DNA of 64,000 nt from Falsiroseomonas ponticola (GCF_016805305.1 NZ_JAERQN010000001.1:558001-622000); one strand, 5' to 3'. Shown: positions 1 through 9,359, counted from the first letter of the stretch. A program made the numbers and translations. The notes: generated by a model not told the origin, from the sequence alone.

Positions 1-42
1 GCGAAAGCCAGGGCATTCCGCCCCATGGCCGGGAAGCCCTGC

Positions 43-459
43 ATGCCAGACCAGACCACCCACCCGACGATGCTCGCCTGGGCGCCACGGATGCTGTCCG
101 TGCTGCGGATCATGGCGGGGCTGCTGTTCCTCGCGCATGGCACGCAGAAGATCCTGGGCTTCCCGCCCATGGCGGGCGGGGCGCCGTTGCCGGATGCGAT
201 GACCTTGTCCTGGGTGGCGGGGGTGCTGGAGCTGGGGCTGGGCGCGCTGCTGGTGCTGGGCCTGCTGACGCGGCCGGCGGCCTTCATCGCCTCCGGCGAG
301 ATGGCGGTGGCCTATTTCATCGGCCATGCGCCGCGGAACTTCTACCCGGTGCTGAATGGCGGCGACGCGGCGATCCTCTACTGCTTCGTCTTCCTCTACA
401 TCAGCGTCGCGGGGCCGGGGCCGTGGAGCCTGGACGCGCTGCGGCGGCGAAGCGCGTAG
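43..459 (+). CDS. DoxX family membrane protein
   Basis: A small integral membrane protein of about 138 residues, predicted to sit in the inner membrane. The segment MAGLLFLAHGTQKILGFPP is the typical first helix and turn of DoxX proteins, and three more hydrophobic segments follow. DoxX members have been linked to oxidative stress and quinone-related redox functions, but the biochemical role is mostly undefined. The ATG at 43 is chosen because GGGAAG lies six bases upstream; ATGs at 25 and 70 are possible. The gene stands alone and converges on the phosphodiester glycosidase gene with a one-base gap. Confidence 0.85.
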   Translation: MPDQTTHPTMLAWAPRMLSVLRIMAGLLFLAHGTQKILGFPPMAGGAPLPDAMTLSWVAGVLELGLGALLVLGLLTRPAAFIASGEMAVAYFIGHAPRNFYPVLNGGDAAILYCFVFLYISVAGPGPWSLDALRRRSA

Positions 460-460
460 C

Positions 461-1426
461 TCAGCGCGGCACGACGGCCAGCACCACCGGCAGGCCGAAG
501 CGCCGCCACCACAGCGGCCAGTGCAGCAGGCGGATGCGATCCTCCACCGTCTGCGTCTCCCACAAGCCGCAGAAGTCGCGCTCATAGCCTGCAAGCCGGA
601 TGCCCTGGCAGGCGACAGGCCCGCCATCCAGGTTCAGCGCGATGGAAAGGTCGAGCGGCGCGTCGCGCAGGAAGTCCGCGAAACGCCGCAGCGAGAAGAA
701 GGCATCGGCCGTGGTGCCGATGAGGATTCGCCCCGCGCGGTCCTCGGCCAGGAAGCTGCGATTGGCGAGCCAGCGCGGATCGCCGGCCGCGCGGATGCTG
801 CCATCGGGCGCCAGCAGCAGCGGCCAGGAGACGACGCCATCCCGCGCGCCGGCCAGCGCCGCCCGCCAATCCTGGCCGCGGAGGTCGAGGAGGCGCGTGC
901 CGGAAGCATCGCTGACCACGGCGCCATGGCGTGCCTCATAGGTGGCGGGGCCGAGGCGCTGTCCGTCGCTGACCATCGGCGTGTCGGGATCGCCGTAGCG
1001 ATCGTAAAAGCTCCCATTGACGACGAGCACGGCGCCCAGCGCCCGCCGCCAGTCCTGGAGGTCACGGTTGCCGGCCGGCGCGGCGCGCGCGATGAGGCGG
1101 AAATGGCGGGGATCGATGCGTGCCAGCAGCAGGCGATCGACCTCCGCCTCCCCGGCCAGCACGGGCATCTCCGCGACCTCGAAGCCCTCGGCCAGGCTGC
1201 GCCAGGCGATGGGGCCCGCGCGCACCTCGGGCATGGGATCGCGCAGCGCCAGCCGCATGGAAGGCGAGAGGCGCGCATCGTCCCGCGTGACATCGACCCA
1301 GTAGCTGCCACCCCGCCGCAACACGATGGTGACGCCGTAGAGCCCCGCCTGCGCATAGGCCCAAGCCAGCCCGGCCAGGATCGCAAGCAGCGCGAGACCC
1401 GCCAGCCAGGCGAGGCGGCGCCTCAC
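461..1426 (-). CDS. Phosphodiester glycosidase family protein (NAGPA-like)
   Basis: About 321 residues. A single N-terminal hydrophobic helix (LAWLAGLALLAILAGLAWA) would anchor or export it, so the enzymatic part probably lies in the periplasm. The body has VVNGSFYDRYGDPDTPM and ALNLDGGPVACQG, which fit the NAGPA/phosphodiester glycosidase fold (conserved N-G-x-F and N-L-D-G-G blocks). Family members remove sugars from phosphodiesters; the substrate here is unknown. It begins with a GTG that overlaps the TGA of the upstream MFS gene (GTGA), so the two are translationally coupled. The reading frame stays open far upstream, but that extension is the antisense-like shadow of the MFS gene. Confidence 0.8.
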   Translation of the reverse strand: MRRRLAWLAGLALLAILAGLAWAYAQAGLYGVTIVLRRGGSYWVDVTRDDARLSPSMRLALRDPMPEVRAGPIAWRSLAEGFEVAEMPVLAGEAEVDRLLLARIDPRHFRLIARAAPAGNRDLQDWRRALGAVLVVNGSFYDRYGDPDTPMVSDGQRLGPATYEARHGAVVSDASGTRLLDLRGQDWRAALAGARDGVVSWPLLLAPDGSIRAAGDPRWLANRSFLAEDRAGRILIGTTADAFFSLRRFADFLRDAPLDLSIALNLDGGPVACQGIRLAGYERDFCGLWETQTVEDRIRLLHWPLWWRRFGLPVVLAVVPR

Positions 1427-2646
1427 GCCATCGCCGCCTTGCCCCGCATGCCCTGCGCGCGGATCAGCAGCGTCGTGACGATGATGACGTTGACGGCGTT
1501 CCAGGCGACGCCGTTGAGGAAGGCGGCGGCGTAGCTGCCCGTCAGGTCGAAGATGTAGCCGGACAGCAGGCCGCCGATCGCCATCCCCGCCAGCGTCGCC
1601 ATCAGCACGATGCCGACGCGCGTGCCGGCCTCCCGCGCCGGGAAATACTCCCGCACGATGATGGCGTAGCTGGGCACGATGCCGCCCTGGAACAGGCCGA
1701 AGAGCGCGGAAATCACATACAGCGACACCAGGCTGTCGAAGCCGAGGTAGAGCACCAGCGCCGCGCCCTGCAGCAGAGATCCCAGCAGCAGCGTGCGCAG
1801 GCCCCCGATGCGGTCCGCGATGAAGCCGGAGGCGATGCGGGAGACGATGCCGAAGGCGAGCATGAGGGAGAGCATCTCCGTCCCCCGCGCCACGCCGTAG
1901 CCGAGGTCCCCGCAATAGGCGACGATGTGGACCTGCGGCATGGCCATGGCGATGCAGCAGCCGATGCCCGCGAAGCCCAGCACGCCCGTCAGCGTGTTCT
2001 TCGACATGCCGAGCGGACGGTCCGCGCGCGGCGGCGGCGCGCCGGCGACGGCTGGCGCCACCTTCGCCACGGGTGGCCGCGCGCGCAGCATCAGCGCGAT
2101 CAGCGGCATGGTCGCCAGCACGATGCAGCCGACGACGATATGCGCCACGCGCCAGCCCCAGTTGCCGATCAGCACCGTCAGCAGCGGCGGCCACACCACG
2201 CCCGCGAGGTAGTTGCCCGAAGCCGCCAGCGCCACGGCGATGCCGCGCCGGCGCATGAACCACATGGAGGCATCGGCCATCAGCGGGCCGAAGCTGGCCG
2301 ACGACCCCAGCGCGCCGATCAGCACGCCCTGCACCAGGGCGAAGACCAGCAGGCTCGGCGCCAGGCCCGCCAGGATGTAGCCGAGCCCCATGACGCAGGA
2401 GGCGATCATCACCGGCCACATCGCGCCGAAGCGGTCCGACATGCGCCCCATCAGGATGCCGCCGAGCGCGAAGCCCACCATGGTGAGGGTGTAGGGCAGG
2501 GACGCCTCGGCACGGGTCGCCTGGAATTCCGCCTGCACGAAGGGCAGCGCCACCACCACGGACCACATGCCCGCGCCGCCCAGCGTGGACAGCGCCATGA
2601 TGGCGGAGAGCCGGATCCAGCTCTGCCGGCTGTCGAGATGCGTCAC
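1423..2646 (-). CDS. MFS transporter
   Basis: A 407-residue major facilitator superfamily permease of the inner membrane with about 12 hydrophobic segments. The cytoplasmic loop between helices 2 and 3 carries GRMSDRFG, the usual MFS motif A. A central loop rich in Pro, Ala and Arg separates the two halves. The general shape resembles monocarboxylate/oxalate-formate type MFS proteins, but the substrate cannot be read from sequence. It overlaps the nitroreductase stop upstream (ATGA type) and the glycosidase start downstream, so the three form one minus-strand operon. Confidence 0.85.
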   Translation of the reverse strand: MTHLDSRQSWIRLSAIMALSTLGGAGMWSVVVALPFVQAEFQATRAEASLPYTLTMVGFALGGILMGRMSDRFGAMWPVMIASCVMGLGYILAGLAPSLLVFALVQGVLIGALGSSASFGPLMADASMWFMRRRGIAVALAASGNYLAGVVWPPLLTVLIGNWGWRVAHIVVGCIVLATMPLIALMLRARPPVAKVAPAVAGAPPPRADRPLGMSKNTLTGVLGFAGIGCCIAMAMPQVHIVAYCGDLGYGVARGTEMLSLMLAFGIVSRIASGFIADRIGGLRTLLLGSLLQGAALVLYLGFDSLVSLYVISALFGLFQGGIVPSYAIIVREYFPAREAGTRVGIVLMATLAGMAIGGLLSGYIFDLTGSYAAAFLNGVAWNAVNVIIVTTLLIRAQGMRGKAAMA

Positions 2647-3314
2647 GCGCCGGGCCCGAAGGTGACGAAGTTCGAGAGCGGCTCGCGATCCGTCACCAGC
2701 GCGTTAGTGGGCTCCGCGGCATCGGCGATGCCGATCGACATGCCGCAGACCAGCGCCTGGTCATCGGGGATGCCGAGATGGGCGCGCACCACGTCGTGGT
2801 GGTCGCAGAAGGCGGCCTGGGCGCAGGTGTCGAGGCCCTCCGCGCGGGCGGCCAGCATGATGGACTGGAGGAACATCCCGTAGTCGAGCCAGGAGCCCTG
2901 TTCCATGTCGCGGTCGATGGTGAAGAAGAGTCCGACGGGTGCGCCGAAGAAATCGAAGTTGCGGGCGCGCTGCGCGTGGGCCGCCTGCGTGTCGCCGCGC
3001 CCGATGCCGGCCAGCTTGTAGAGCCCGAAGCCGCAGGCGCGGCGGCGTGCCAGGTAGGGTTCGCGCCACACCCGCGGGTAGTAGTGGTAGTCGCGTGCGA
3101 CCTTGGCGCCGGCATCGTGGGCGGCGCGGAGTGCGCGGGAGAGGGCGGCCTTCTCCTCGCCGACGGTGACGCGCACGCGCCAGGGCTGGATGTTGGAGCC
3201 CGAGGGCGCGCGGGAGGCCGCGCCGAGGATTTTTTCGAGGGTCGCGCGCGGGATGGGGTCTGGCCGGAAGCCGCGGATGCTGCGGCGCGTGGCCAGGGCC
3301 TCGAACACGTCCAT
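2643..3314 (-). CDS. Nitroreductase family protein
   Basis: About 223 residues. The N-terminus has the classic RRSIRGFRPDPIPRATLE block, followed by ASRAPSGSNIQPWRV, the FMN-contacting region of nitroreductases. The central PVGLFFTID and SWLDYGMFLQSIMLAARAEG blocks also fit the family. Such FMN enzymes reduce nitroaromatics, quinones or similar electrophiles with NAD(P)H. The ATG at 3314 starts exactly at MDVFEALATRRS; the frame is open upstream only because it crosses a hairpin repeat. It is first in the operon with the MFS permease and glycosidase genes. Confidence 0.88.
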   Translation of the reverse strand: MDVFEALATRRSIRGFRPDPIPRATLEKILGAASRAPSGSNIQPWRVRVTVGEEKAALSRALRAAHDAGAKVARDYHYYPRVWREPYLARRRACGFGLYKLAGIGRGDTQAAHAQRARNFDFFGAPVGLFFTIDRDMEQGSWLDYGMFLQSIMLAARAEGLDTCAQAAFCDHHDVVRAHLGIPDDQALVCGMSIGIADAAEPTNALVTDREPLSNFVTFGPGA

Positions 3315-3384
3315 GGTTTTTGGCGCTGCTCCCGTTTGGTTGGAATCAGTCTGTCCCGCTGGTGGCCTTGGCGCAAATTCCCGG

Positions 3385-3436
3385 CGGGGTCCGGGGGGCG
3401 CCACGCCCCCCGGCGGAGCACGAGGCGGAGCCTCGT
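3385..3436. repeat. Two-hairpin GC-rich intergenic repeat
   Basis: First hairpin: CCGGGGGGC (3391-3399) pairs with GCCCCCCGG (3405-3413). Second hairpin: ACGAGGC (3420-3426) pairs with GCCTCGT (3430-3436). The left part, including a GGGGTCC leader, is identical over about 34 bases to the copy at 24791. It lies between the dehydrogenase stop and the nitroreductase start on the minus strand and could act as a terminator or RNA-stabilising element. Confidence 0.75.
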
Positions 3437-3438
3437 CC

Positions 3439-4527
3439 TTATCCGATCTGTTCCGCGATGGCGTTTGCCACCGCGGTCGTCCCCACGCCCCCGAATTCCG
3501 CGCTGCGGAGCCCTTTCGCGAACGCCGCATCGACCGCGCCTTCCAGCTCGTTCGCCGCATCCGCGAATCCCTGCCCCGCGCCGCGCGAGGCCAGCCAGTC
3601 CAGCATCAGCGCGGCGGAGAGGATCGCCGCTGTCGGGTTGGCGATGCCCTTGCCGGCGATGTCGGGCCCGGTGCCGTGGCTGGGTTGGAACACGGCGTGG
3701 GTATCGCCGATATCGGCGGAGGGGGCGTAGCCCATGCCGCCGATCAGGCCCGCGCCGAGGTCGGAGAGGATGTCGCCGAACATGTTCTCGGTCGGCAGCA
3801 CGTCGAAGTCCCAGGGCTTGCGGATCATGTCGAGCGCCATGGCATCGACGTAGTGCGCGTCGGCCGGCACGCCGGGGAACTCGGTCGCGACCTCGAGGAA
3901 GACCTTCCGCATGAAGGCCATGGAGGTGAAGACATTGGCCTTGTCCACCAGCGTCACGCGCTGCGCGCGGCCCATGCGCGCGGCGCGGCGCTCCGCCAGG
4001 CGGAAGGCGAAGCGGGAGAGGCGTTCGGTGGTGGCGCGGGTGATGAGCATGGTGTCGCGCGCCTCGGCATCGTCGGTCACGGTGCCGCGGCCGCGGGCGT
4101 AGAAGAGGCCTTCCGTGCTCTCCCGCAGGATCACCAGGTCGATGTCCTTGGCCCGGGGATGGGAGAGCGGCAGGGGCACGCCCGGGATGGCGCGGATGGG
4201 GCGCACGCCGGCGTAGAGGCCGAGGCGGAAGCGGAGGTCGAGCTGCGGCGCGATCTCCGTCCCGTCCTCGTAGCGGATGCCGGGCCAGCCCATGGCGCCG
4301 AGCAGGATGGCGTCGGCCGCTTTCGCGCGCTCGAAGGTTTCCTCCGACATCGCGGTGCCGGTGCGCTGGTAGGCGAAGGCGCCGGCTTCGAGCGTTTCCG
4401 TCGCGATGCCGATGGCGTGGCGGCGGGCCAGCTTCTCCAGCACGAAGGTCGCGGCTTCCGTCACTTCCGTGCCGATGCCGTCACCGGGCAGGAGGGCGAT
4501 GCGGACGCTGTTGCTGGGGGTGGCCAT
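3439..4527 (-). CDS. Isocitrate/isopropylmalate dehydrogenase family protein (tartrate dehydrogenase-like)
   Basis: A 362-residue NAD-dependent beta-decarboxylating dehydrogenase. It has the N-terminal ALLPGDGIGTEV nucleotide-binding block, the substrate-loop RESTEGLFYARG, VDKANVF, and the C-terminal metal and NAD blocks ENMFGDILSDLGAGLIGG and PSHGTGPDIAGKGIANP. Family members oxidise and decarboxylate 3-isopropylmalate, isocitrate, tartrate or related 2-hydroxyacids. The missing leu neighbours argue for a catabolic tartrate/malate-type substrate rather than leucine synthesis; this is inference. The start at 4527 (MATPSNSV) is chosen because the protein motif begins nine residues later. Confidence 0.85.
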   Translation of the reverse strand: MATPSNSVRIALLPGDGIGTEVTEAATFVLEKLARRHAIGIATETLEAGAFAYQRTGTAMSEETFERAKAADAILLGAMGWPGIRYEDGTEIAPQLDLRFRLGLYAGVRPIRAIPGVPLPLSHPRAKDIDLVILRESTEGLFYARGRGTVTDDAEARDTMLITRATTERLSRFAFRLAERRAARMGRAQRVTLVDKANVFTSMAFMRKVFLEVATEFPGVPADAHYVDAMALDMIRKPWDFDVLPTENMFGDILSDLGAGLIGGMGYAPSADIGDTHAVFQPSHGTGPDIAGKGIANPTAAILSAALMLDWLASRGAGQGFADAANELEGAVDAAFAKGLRSAEFGGVGTTAVANAIAEQIG

Positions 4528-4595
4528 GGCGGGGGTTTCCTGGGTTCCTGGCGGCATAACGGCATGGCGGGGGCGCGGCGCCAAGCCTGGGGGGG

Positions 4596-4634
4596 GCGTT
4601 AACGAATGCAGCTGGAAGATGCATACGTTAACGC
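4596..4634. promoter_or_regulatory. Long inverted repeat, putative operator upstream of the haemagglutinin-like gene
   Basis: GCGTTAACGAATGCA (4596-4610) and TGCATACGTTAACGC (4620-4634) are inverted copies matching at 14 of 15 positions, separated by nine bases. Each arm carries the perfect 8-base palindrome CGTTAACG. The element sits about 45 bases before the ATG at 4680 and within the 152-base gap to the divergent dehydrogenase start, so it could control either or both. No regulator is assigned. Confidence 0.55.
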
Positions 4635-4679
4635 AACAATCGCCTTCCGGTTGGGCCAGTGTTGCGGCTATCCTGCCGC

Positions 4680-7600
4680 ATGGCCCGGCCCCCGCCCCTG
4701 TTCCAGATCGCCGTCGCGTTGAGCCTGGCCCCCCTGCCCGCGCTCGGCCAGGCGGTGGATGCGCGGCCCAGCGGCGGCCAGGTGGTGGCGGGCCAGGCGA
4801 GCATCAGCCAGACCGCCACGCGCACCCAGGTGAACCAGGCGACGGATCGCGCCATCATCGAATGGCAGCGCTTCGATGTGGGCGCGCAGCACCGGGTGGA
4901 TATCCGCCAGCCCGCCGCCTCCTCCTTCTCCCTCCAGCGCGTGACGGGGGGCGATCCCTCGGCCATCGCGGGGCGCGTCACCTCGAATGGCGGGGTGGCG
5001 CTGGTCAATCCGGCGGGGGTGGTGTTCTCGCAGGGCGCGCAGGTGGATGTGGCGGCGCTGATCGCGACGACGTCGGACACCACGAACCAGGCCTTCATGG
5101 CGGGCCGCATGGTCTTCGATGGCCAGCCCCGGCCGGGCGCGCGGGTGGAGAACCGGGGCACCATCACCGTGGCGGATCGCGGCCTGGCGGCGCTGGTCGC
5201 GCCCAGCGTCGCCAATTCGGGCACCATCCGCGCGCGGCTCGGCCGCGTGGCGCTGGCGGGGGGGGAGGCCTTCGCGCTGGACCTCGCGGGCGACGGGCTC
5301 CTGGCGCTCGACGTCACGCGCCAGGTGCAGGCGGCGCCGGGCGGCGGCGCCGCGCTGGTCACGCAGGCCGGCACGATCGAGGCGCAGGGCGGCAGCGTGC
5401 TGCTCTCGGCCTCCGCCGCCTCCACCGTCATCGAGACCCTGGTCCAGGCCGGCGGCACCACCACCGCCGCCCAGGTCGCGCTGCGCGGCCAGGGCGGGGG
5501 CGTGACCATCACCGGCGATGTCGCCGCGCCGCGCGGCGTGGTGGAGGCGACGGCGACCGGCACCGTCCGCGTCGCATCCGGCGCGCGCATCGCCGCGGAA
5601 GGCGGGCGCGTCGCGATCGGCGCCGGGGCGGAAAGCCGCCCGGGCGCGCCCCGGCGCCTCGCTGGGCGGACGGTGGTGGAACAGGGGGCGCGAATCTCCG
5701 CCGATGGCGGCGGCAGCATCCTGGTCCATGCCGAGGGGCGGACGGAGATGCGGGGCGGCCTCTCCGCCACCGGGGGGGAGATCGAGGTCTCGTCGCGCGG
5801 CGCGCTGGCCCTCGATGGGTCCATGGCGGCGGAGCGCGTGCTGGTCGATCCCGTCACGCTGCGCGTGGTGGCGACGCTGTCCGGATCGACCGAGCCGGCG
5901 GAGATCACCGCCGCCGCCGTCAACGCCACCACCGGCGCCCTGACCCTGCAGGCGGAGGCCGCCATCACGGTGGAGGCCGCGATCAACAAGCCGAGCGGCC
6001 CGCTGACGCTGGAGACGACGAACCCGGCCGCCACCGCCGGCCAGGGCATCACCCTCCTCCGCCCCGTCACCGTGGCGGGCGACCTGGTGCTGCGCAGCGC
6101 GGGGGACATAGCGCAGCTCGGCGCGACCGCCCTGGTGAATGCCGGCACGCTGGAGGCGCGGAGCAGCGGCGGGCAGGTGCGGCTGGAAGCTGCGGGCAAC
6201 GCCATCCGCGCGCTGGCCGGCGGCGCCGCCGCCACGCGCTTCGGCATCGCCACCACCACCGCGCTGTCCGTCGATGGCGCCATCGCGGCGCCGGAGATGG
6301 CGCTGGCGACGAGGCAGGCGCTGTCGCTGCGCGCGCCCCTCTCGGCCACGACCAGCCTCGACCTCAACGCCGATGGCGGCATCACGCAGGAAGCGGCGGG
6401 CGCCGGCATCACCACCGGGCTGCTGCGCCTGCAGGCGCCGCTCGGCGCCGTGGCGCTGACCGGGGCGGGCAACCAGATGACCACGCTGGGCGACGCCATC
6501 GTGCCGCTCGGCCTCTCCCTGGTGAACGAAGGCGCGCTGAACATCGCCGGCACCATCAATGGCGGGCGGCTCTCCTTCACGACGCGCAGCGGCGACCTGA
6601 CGCAGGATCCCGCCGCCTCCCGCCTCATCGCCGATGAGGTGCAGGCGGTGGCGGAAGCGGGCTCCGTGCTGTTCGACGGCACGCTGAACAGCATCCCCCT
6701 GCTCTATGGCCGGGCGCGGGACAGCTTCGTCGTCGATGCCGGCGGCGCCGTGCTGCTGGCGGCGCCGATCAGCGGCACCGATGTGGAGATCCGCGCGACG
6801 GGGGAGATCGCGCAGGACCTCGGCGCCCCCGTCACCGCGACGCGGCTGCGGCTGAACGCGACGGGGGGCGCCATCACCCTCGATGACCCGCAGAACCAGG
6901 TGGCGGCGCTGGGCGATGCCGCGGCGGGCGGCGCCCTGGTGCTGGCCACCGCCGGCGCGCTGTCGGTCCAGGGCACGGTGTCCGGCACCAGCGTCGGGCT
7001 GACGGCGGGCGGGGACATCACCAGCGGCGGCGGGCGGATCGAGACGCCGCTGCTGCGCGTCGCCTCCATCGCCGGGCAGGTGCGCCTCGATGCCGGGGAC
7101 AACGCGATCGGGGCGCTGGGCGCTTCCGGCGCCGCCACCGACTTCACCCTGGTGAACCGGGACGTGCTGCGCGTGACGGGCGCGGTGGATGCGGGCGGCA
7201 CGCTGCGGCTGACCGGCCAGGGCCTGTCGGTGGAGGCACCGCTGGCCGCGCCCCTCGTCGTGCTGCGGGCCGAATCGGGGGATGTGACGCAGACCGCCGC
7301 CGGCGGCATCAACACGCCCCGGCTGCTGGCGGAAAGCCCGCTCGGCAATGTCCGGCTGGCAAGCGCCTCCAACGGCCTCGGCGCCTTCGGCGGGGGCGCG
7401 GGGTTCGAGTGGGAGGTCGCGGCGGCGGGCAGCGCGGCCCCCGACGCCACGACCGGCATCGCCGCGCCGCAGGTGCGCATCACGGTCGGCGGGGAGCTGG
7501 TGCAGGCCAGCGGCGCGGCCGGCATCCGGGCGGAGCGGATCACCGCCAGCGCGGCCGGGCGGGTCGATCTGCGCGCCGCGGCCAATGCCATCCGGGAAGT

Positions 7601-9359
7601 CGGCGCCATCACCGCGCCGGGGGGGCTGTGGCTGTCCACCACCACGGAGCTGACGCTCGCGCTGCCGCTGGCGCTGCCCAGCGCCACCCTCTCCGCCGCG
7701 CAGGGCATCACGCAGCTGACCGGCGCGCCGCTGGCGGCGGGGGTGGCGCGGCTGGATGGCGGCGCGGGCGACGTGCTGCTGCCGGAAGGCGCCAACGCCA
7801 TCCCGCGCCTGGCCGCCGGGCGGGCGGGCGGGGTGTTCCGGCTTTCGACCGGCGGCGGCCTGGCGGTGGAAGGCGCCGTCACCGCCGGCACGCGGATCGA
7901 GTTCCAGGCGGGCGGGGACATCACCCAGTCCGGCACCGGGGCGGGGCTGGTGGCGCCGCGGCTCGGCGTGGTGTCGCTGGGCGGCAACGTGGCGCTGACC
8001 GGGGCGGGCAACCGCGTGCCGGTGCTGAGCTACAGCGCCGCGGCCGGGGATTTCGCCCTGTCCCAGGAAGGCGCCGCGGCCCTGGTGCTGGACGGGCTGC
8101 TGGTGGCGCCCAGCGCCACGCTGCGGACGGAAGGGGGCGTGGCGGATGCCGCGGGCGGCGGGCTGCGGGCGGGGATGCTCGTGCTCGACACCACCGGCGC
8201 GGTGCGGCTGGATGCCGCCGGGCAGCATCTGCTGGATGCGGTGGCCGGGCGGGCCGGCAGCCTGGCGCTGGCGGTGGAGGGCGCGCTTTCCGTCGCCGAT
8301 CCGCTGGCGGTGACGGGCGCGGCCTCGCTCTCCGCCACCGCGCTGTCGCTCGATTCGCGGCTTTCCGCCGGCAGCACCGCGCTGGTGGCGCGCGCGGGCG
8401 GCGTCACCCAGGCGGCGACGGGCGCGGGCCTTTCCACCGGCACCCTCACGGTCCAGGCCAGCGGCGCCGTGGCGCTGGAGGGGGCGGGCAATGCCGTGAC
8501 GCGGCTGTCGGCCGGCAGCGCCGGCGGCGCCTTCGCCCTGGCCAATGCGGGGGCGCTGACCGTCTCCGGCAGCGTCGCGGGCAGCGAGATCGTGCTGCGC
8601 GCCAGCGGGACCATGACGCTGGCCGGCGCCGGCCTGGCGGCGGACCGGGCGGTGCTGCTGGCGGTGCCGGGGGGCCTGGCCTCCGGCGCCACCAGCCGGC
8701 TGCTGGCGCGGGACCCGACGCTGCTGCCGGTGATGATCGTCGATACGCGCCGGACCGGCGGGCTGGTGGCGATCCCCACCGGCGTGGCGGCGGACTTGCC
8801 GGGCCTGCCCGCCGCGTCCCAGGCGACGCAGCTTTCCACCTTCGGCGCCCCGGCCGCCGCCGCCGCCGGGCCGGCGGCCTTCGACCTCGCCGTCGGGTCC
8901 TCGCCCCTCTTCCTGCTGCTGGACAGCGGCAGCGCGGTGGGGGTGCTGGAGGCCGGGCGGCTCGGCGTGCTGGGCAGCGGCGGTTCCGCCTTCATCGTCG
9001 GCACGCTGGGCGGCGCGGGCGGCGGCACGGCGGCGCAATCCGTGGCGGTGGCCTCGACCGGATCCAACTACCTCTTCAACAGCTGCGTCATGGGGGCGAC
9101 GCTCTGCGGCGGCCAGCCGGCGGCGCCGGACGAGCCGGGCCCGGTCACGCCGCCCGTCGTGCCGCCGGTGCAGCCCCCGGTGGTGGTGCCGGTGGAGCCG
9201 GGCACCGGGGCGGGGTCATCCGCCCTGGCCGGCCTGCCGCTGCTGCCGGGCAGCGCCGTCGCGCCCCGGCTGCTAGCCACGGACCTGCGCGCCGGCAGCC
9301 CCGATGGCCCGCCGGAATGGCTGCTGCTGTCACCCTGGCGGCGCGAGGAGGACCCCTGA
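4680..9359 (+). CDS. TPS-domain filamentous haemagglutinin-like secreted protein
   Basis: A 1559-residue protein with a signal peptide (residues 1-24, ending ALGQA) followed by a haemagglutinin-activity/TPS domain to about residue 150; VNPAGVVFSQGA near residues 109-120 is the NPNG-type motif. The remainder is a long series of repeats of about 75 residues with recurring GDITQ, GAGN and GAL-V-G elements, typical of a beta-helix. The C-terminus is proline and valine rich (about 1485-1515), with no beta-barrel domain. TPS proteins are exported by a TpsB/FhaC-type transporter to act as adhesins or matrix components; no such partner is in the window. The ATG at 4680 directly precedes the signal peptide. 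It overlaps the convergent membrane protein gene by 30 bases. Confidence 0.85.
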   Translation: MARPPPLFQIAVALSLAPLPALGQAVDARPSGGQVVAGQASISQTATRTQVNQATDRAIIEWQRFDVGAQHRVDIRQPAASSFSLQRVTGGDPSAIAGRVTSNGGVALVNPAGVVFSQGAQVDVAALIATTSDTTNQAFMAGRMVFDGQPRPGARVENRGTITVADRGLAALVAPSVANSGTIRARLGRVALAGGEAFALDLAGDGLLALDVTRQVQAAPGGGAALVTQAGTIEAQGGSVLLSASAASTVIETLVQAGGTTTAAQVALRGQGGGVTITGDVAAPRGVVEATATGTVRVASGARIAAEGGRVAIGAGAESRPGAPRRLAGRTVVEQGARISADGGGSILVHAEGRTEMRGGLSATGGEIEVSSRGALALDGSMAAERVLVDPVTLRVVATLSGSTEPAEITAAAVNATTGALTLQAEAAITVEAAINKPSGPLTLETTNPAATAGQGITLLRPVTVAGDLVLRSAGDIAQLGATALVNAGTLEARSSGGQVRLEAAGNAIRALAGGAAATRFGIATTTALSVDGAIAAPEMALATRQALSLRAPLSATTSLDLNADGGITQEAAGAGITTGLLRLQAPLGAVALTGAGNQMTTLGDAIVPLGLSLVNEGALNIAGTINGGRLSFTTRSGDLTQDPAASRLIADEVQAVAEAGSVLFDGTLNSIPLLYGRARDSFVVDAGGAVLLAAPISGTDVEIRATGEIAQDLGAPVTATRLRLNATGGAITLDDPQNQVAALGDAAAGGALVLATAGALSVQGTVSGTSVGLTAGGDITSGGGRIETPLLRVASIAGQVRLDAGDNAIGALGASGAATDFTLVNRDVLRVTGAVDAGGTLRLTGQGLSVEAPLAAPLVVLRAESGDVTQTAAGGINTPRLLAESPLGNVRLASASNGLGAFGGGAGFEWEVAAAGSAAPDATTGIAAPQVRITVGGELVQASGAAGIRAERITASAAGRVDLRAAANAIREVGAITAPGGLWLSTTTELTLALPLALPSATLSAAQGITQLTGAPLAAGVARLDGGAGDVLLPEGANAIPRLAAGRAGGVFRLSTGGGLAVEGAVTAGTRIEFQAGGDITQSGTGAGLVAPRLGVVSLGGNVALTGAGNRVPVLSYSAAAGDFALSQEGAAALVLDGLLVAPSATLRTEGGVADAAGGGLRAGMLVLDTTGAVRLDAAGQHLLDAVAGRAGSLALAVEGALSVADPLAVTGAASLSATALSLDSRLSAGSTALVARAGGVTQAATGAGLSTGTLTVQASGAVALEGAGNAVTRLSAGSAGGAFALANAGALTVSGSVAGSEIVLRASGTMTLAGAGLAADRAVLLAVPGGLASGATSRLLARDPTLLPVMIVDTRRTGGLVAIPTGVAADLPGLPAASQATQLSTFGAPAAAAAGPAAFDLAVGSSPLFLLLDSGSAVGVLEAGRLGVLGSGGSAFIVGTLGGAGGGTAAQSVAVASTGSNYLFNSCVMGATLCGGQPAAPDEPGPVTPPVVPPVQPPVVVPVEPGTGAGSSALAGLPLLPGSAVAPRLLATDLRAGSPDGPPEWLLLSPWRREEDP

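Noticed and set aside
1427..2566. Long N-terminal extension of the phosphodiester glycosidase frame
   Set aside because: The extension overlaps the whole MFS gene in another frame and lacks protein-like sequence; the GTG at 1426 coupled to the MFS stop is the sensible start.
4668..9038. A 1456-residue open frame on the minus strand opposite the adhesin-like gene
   Set aside because: It is an antisense shadow created by very high GC; the translation is Arg/Gly/His-rich with no domains, while the plus strand encodes a signal peptide and TPS domain.
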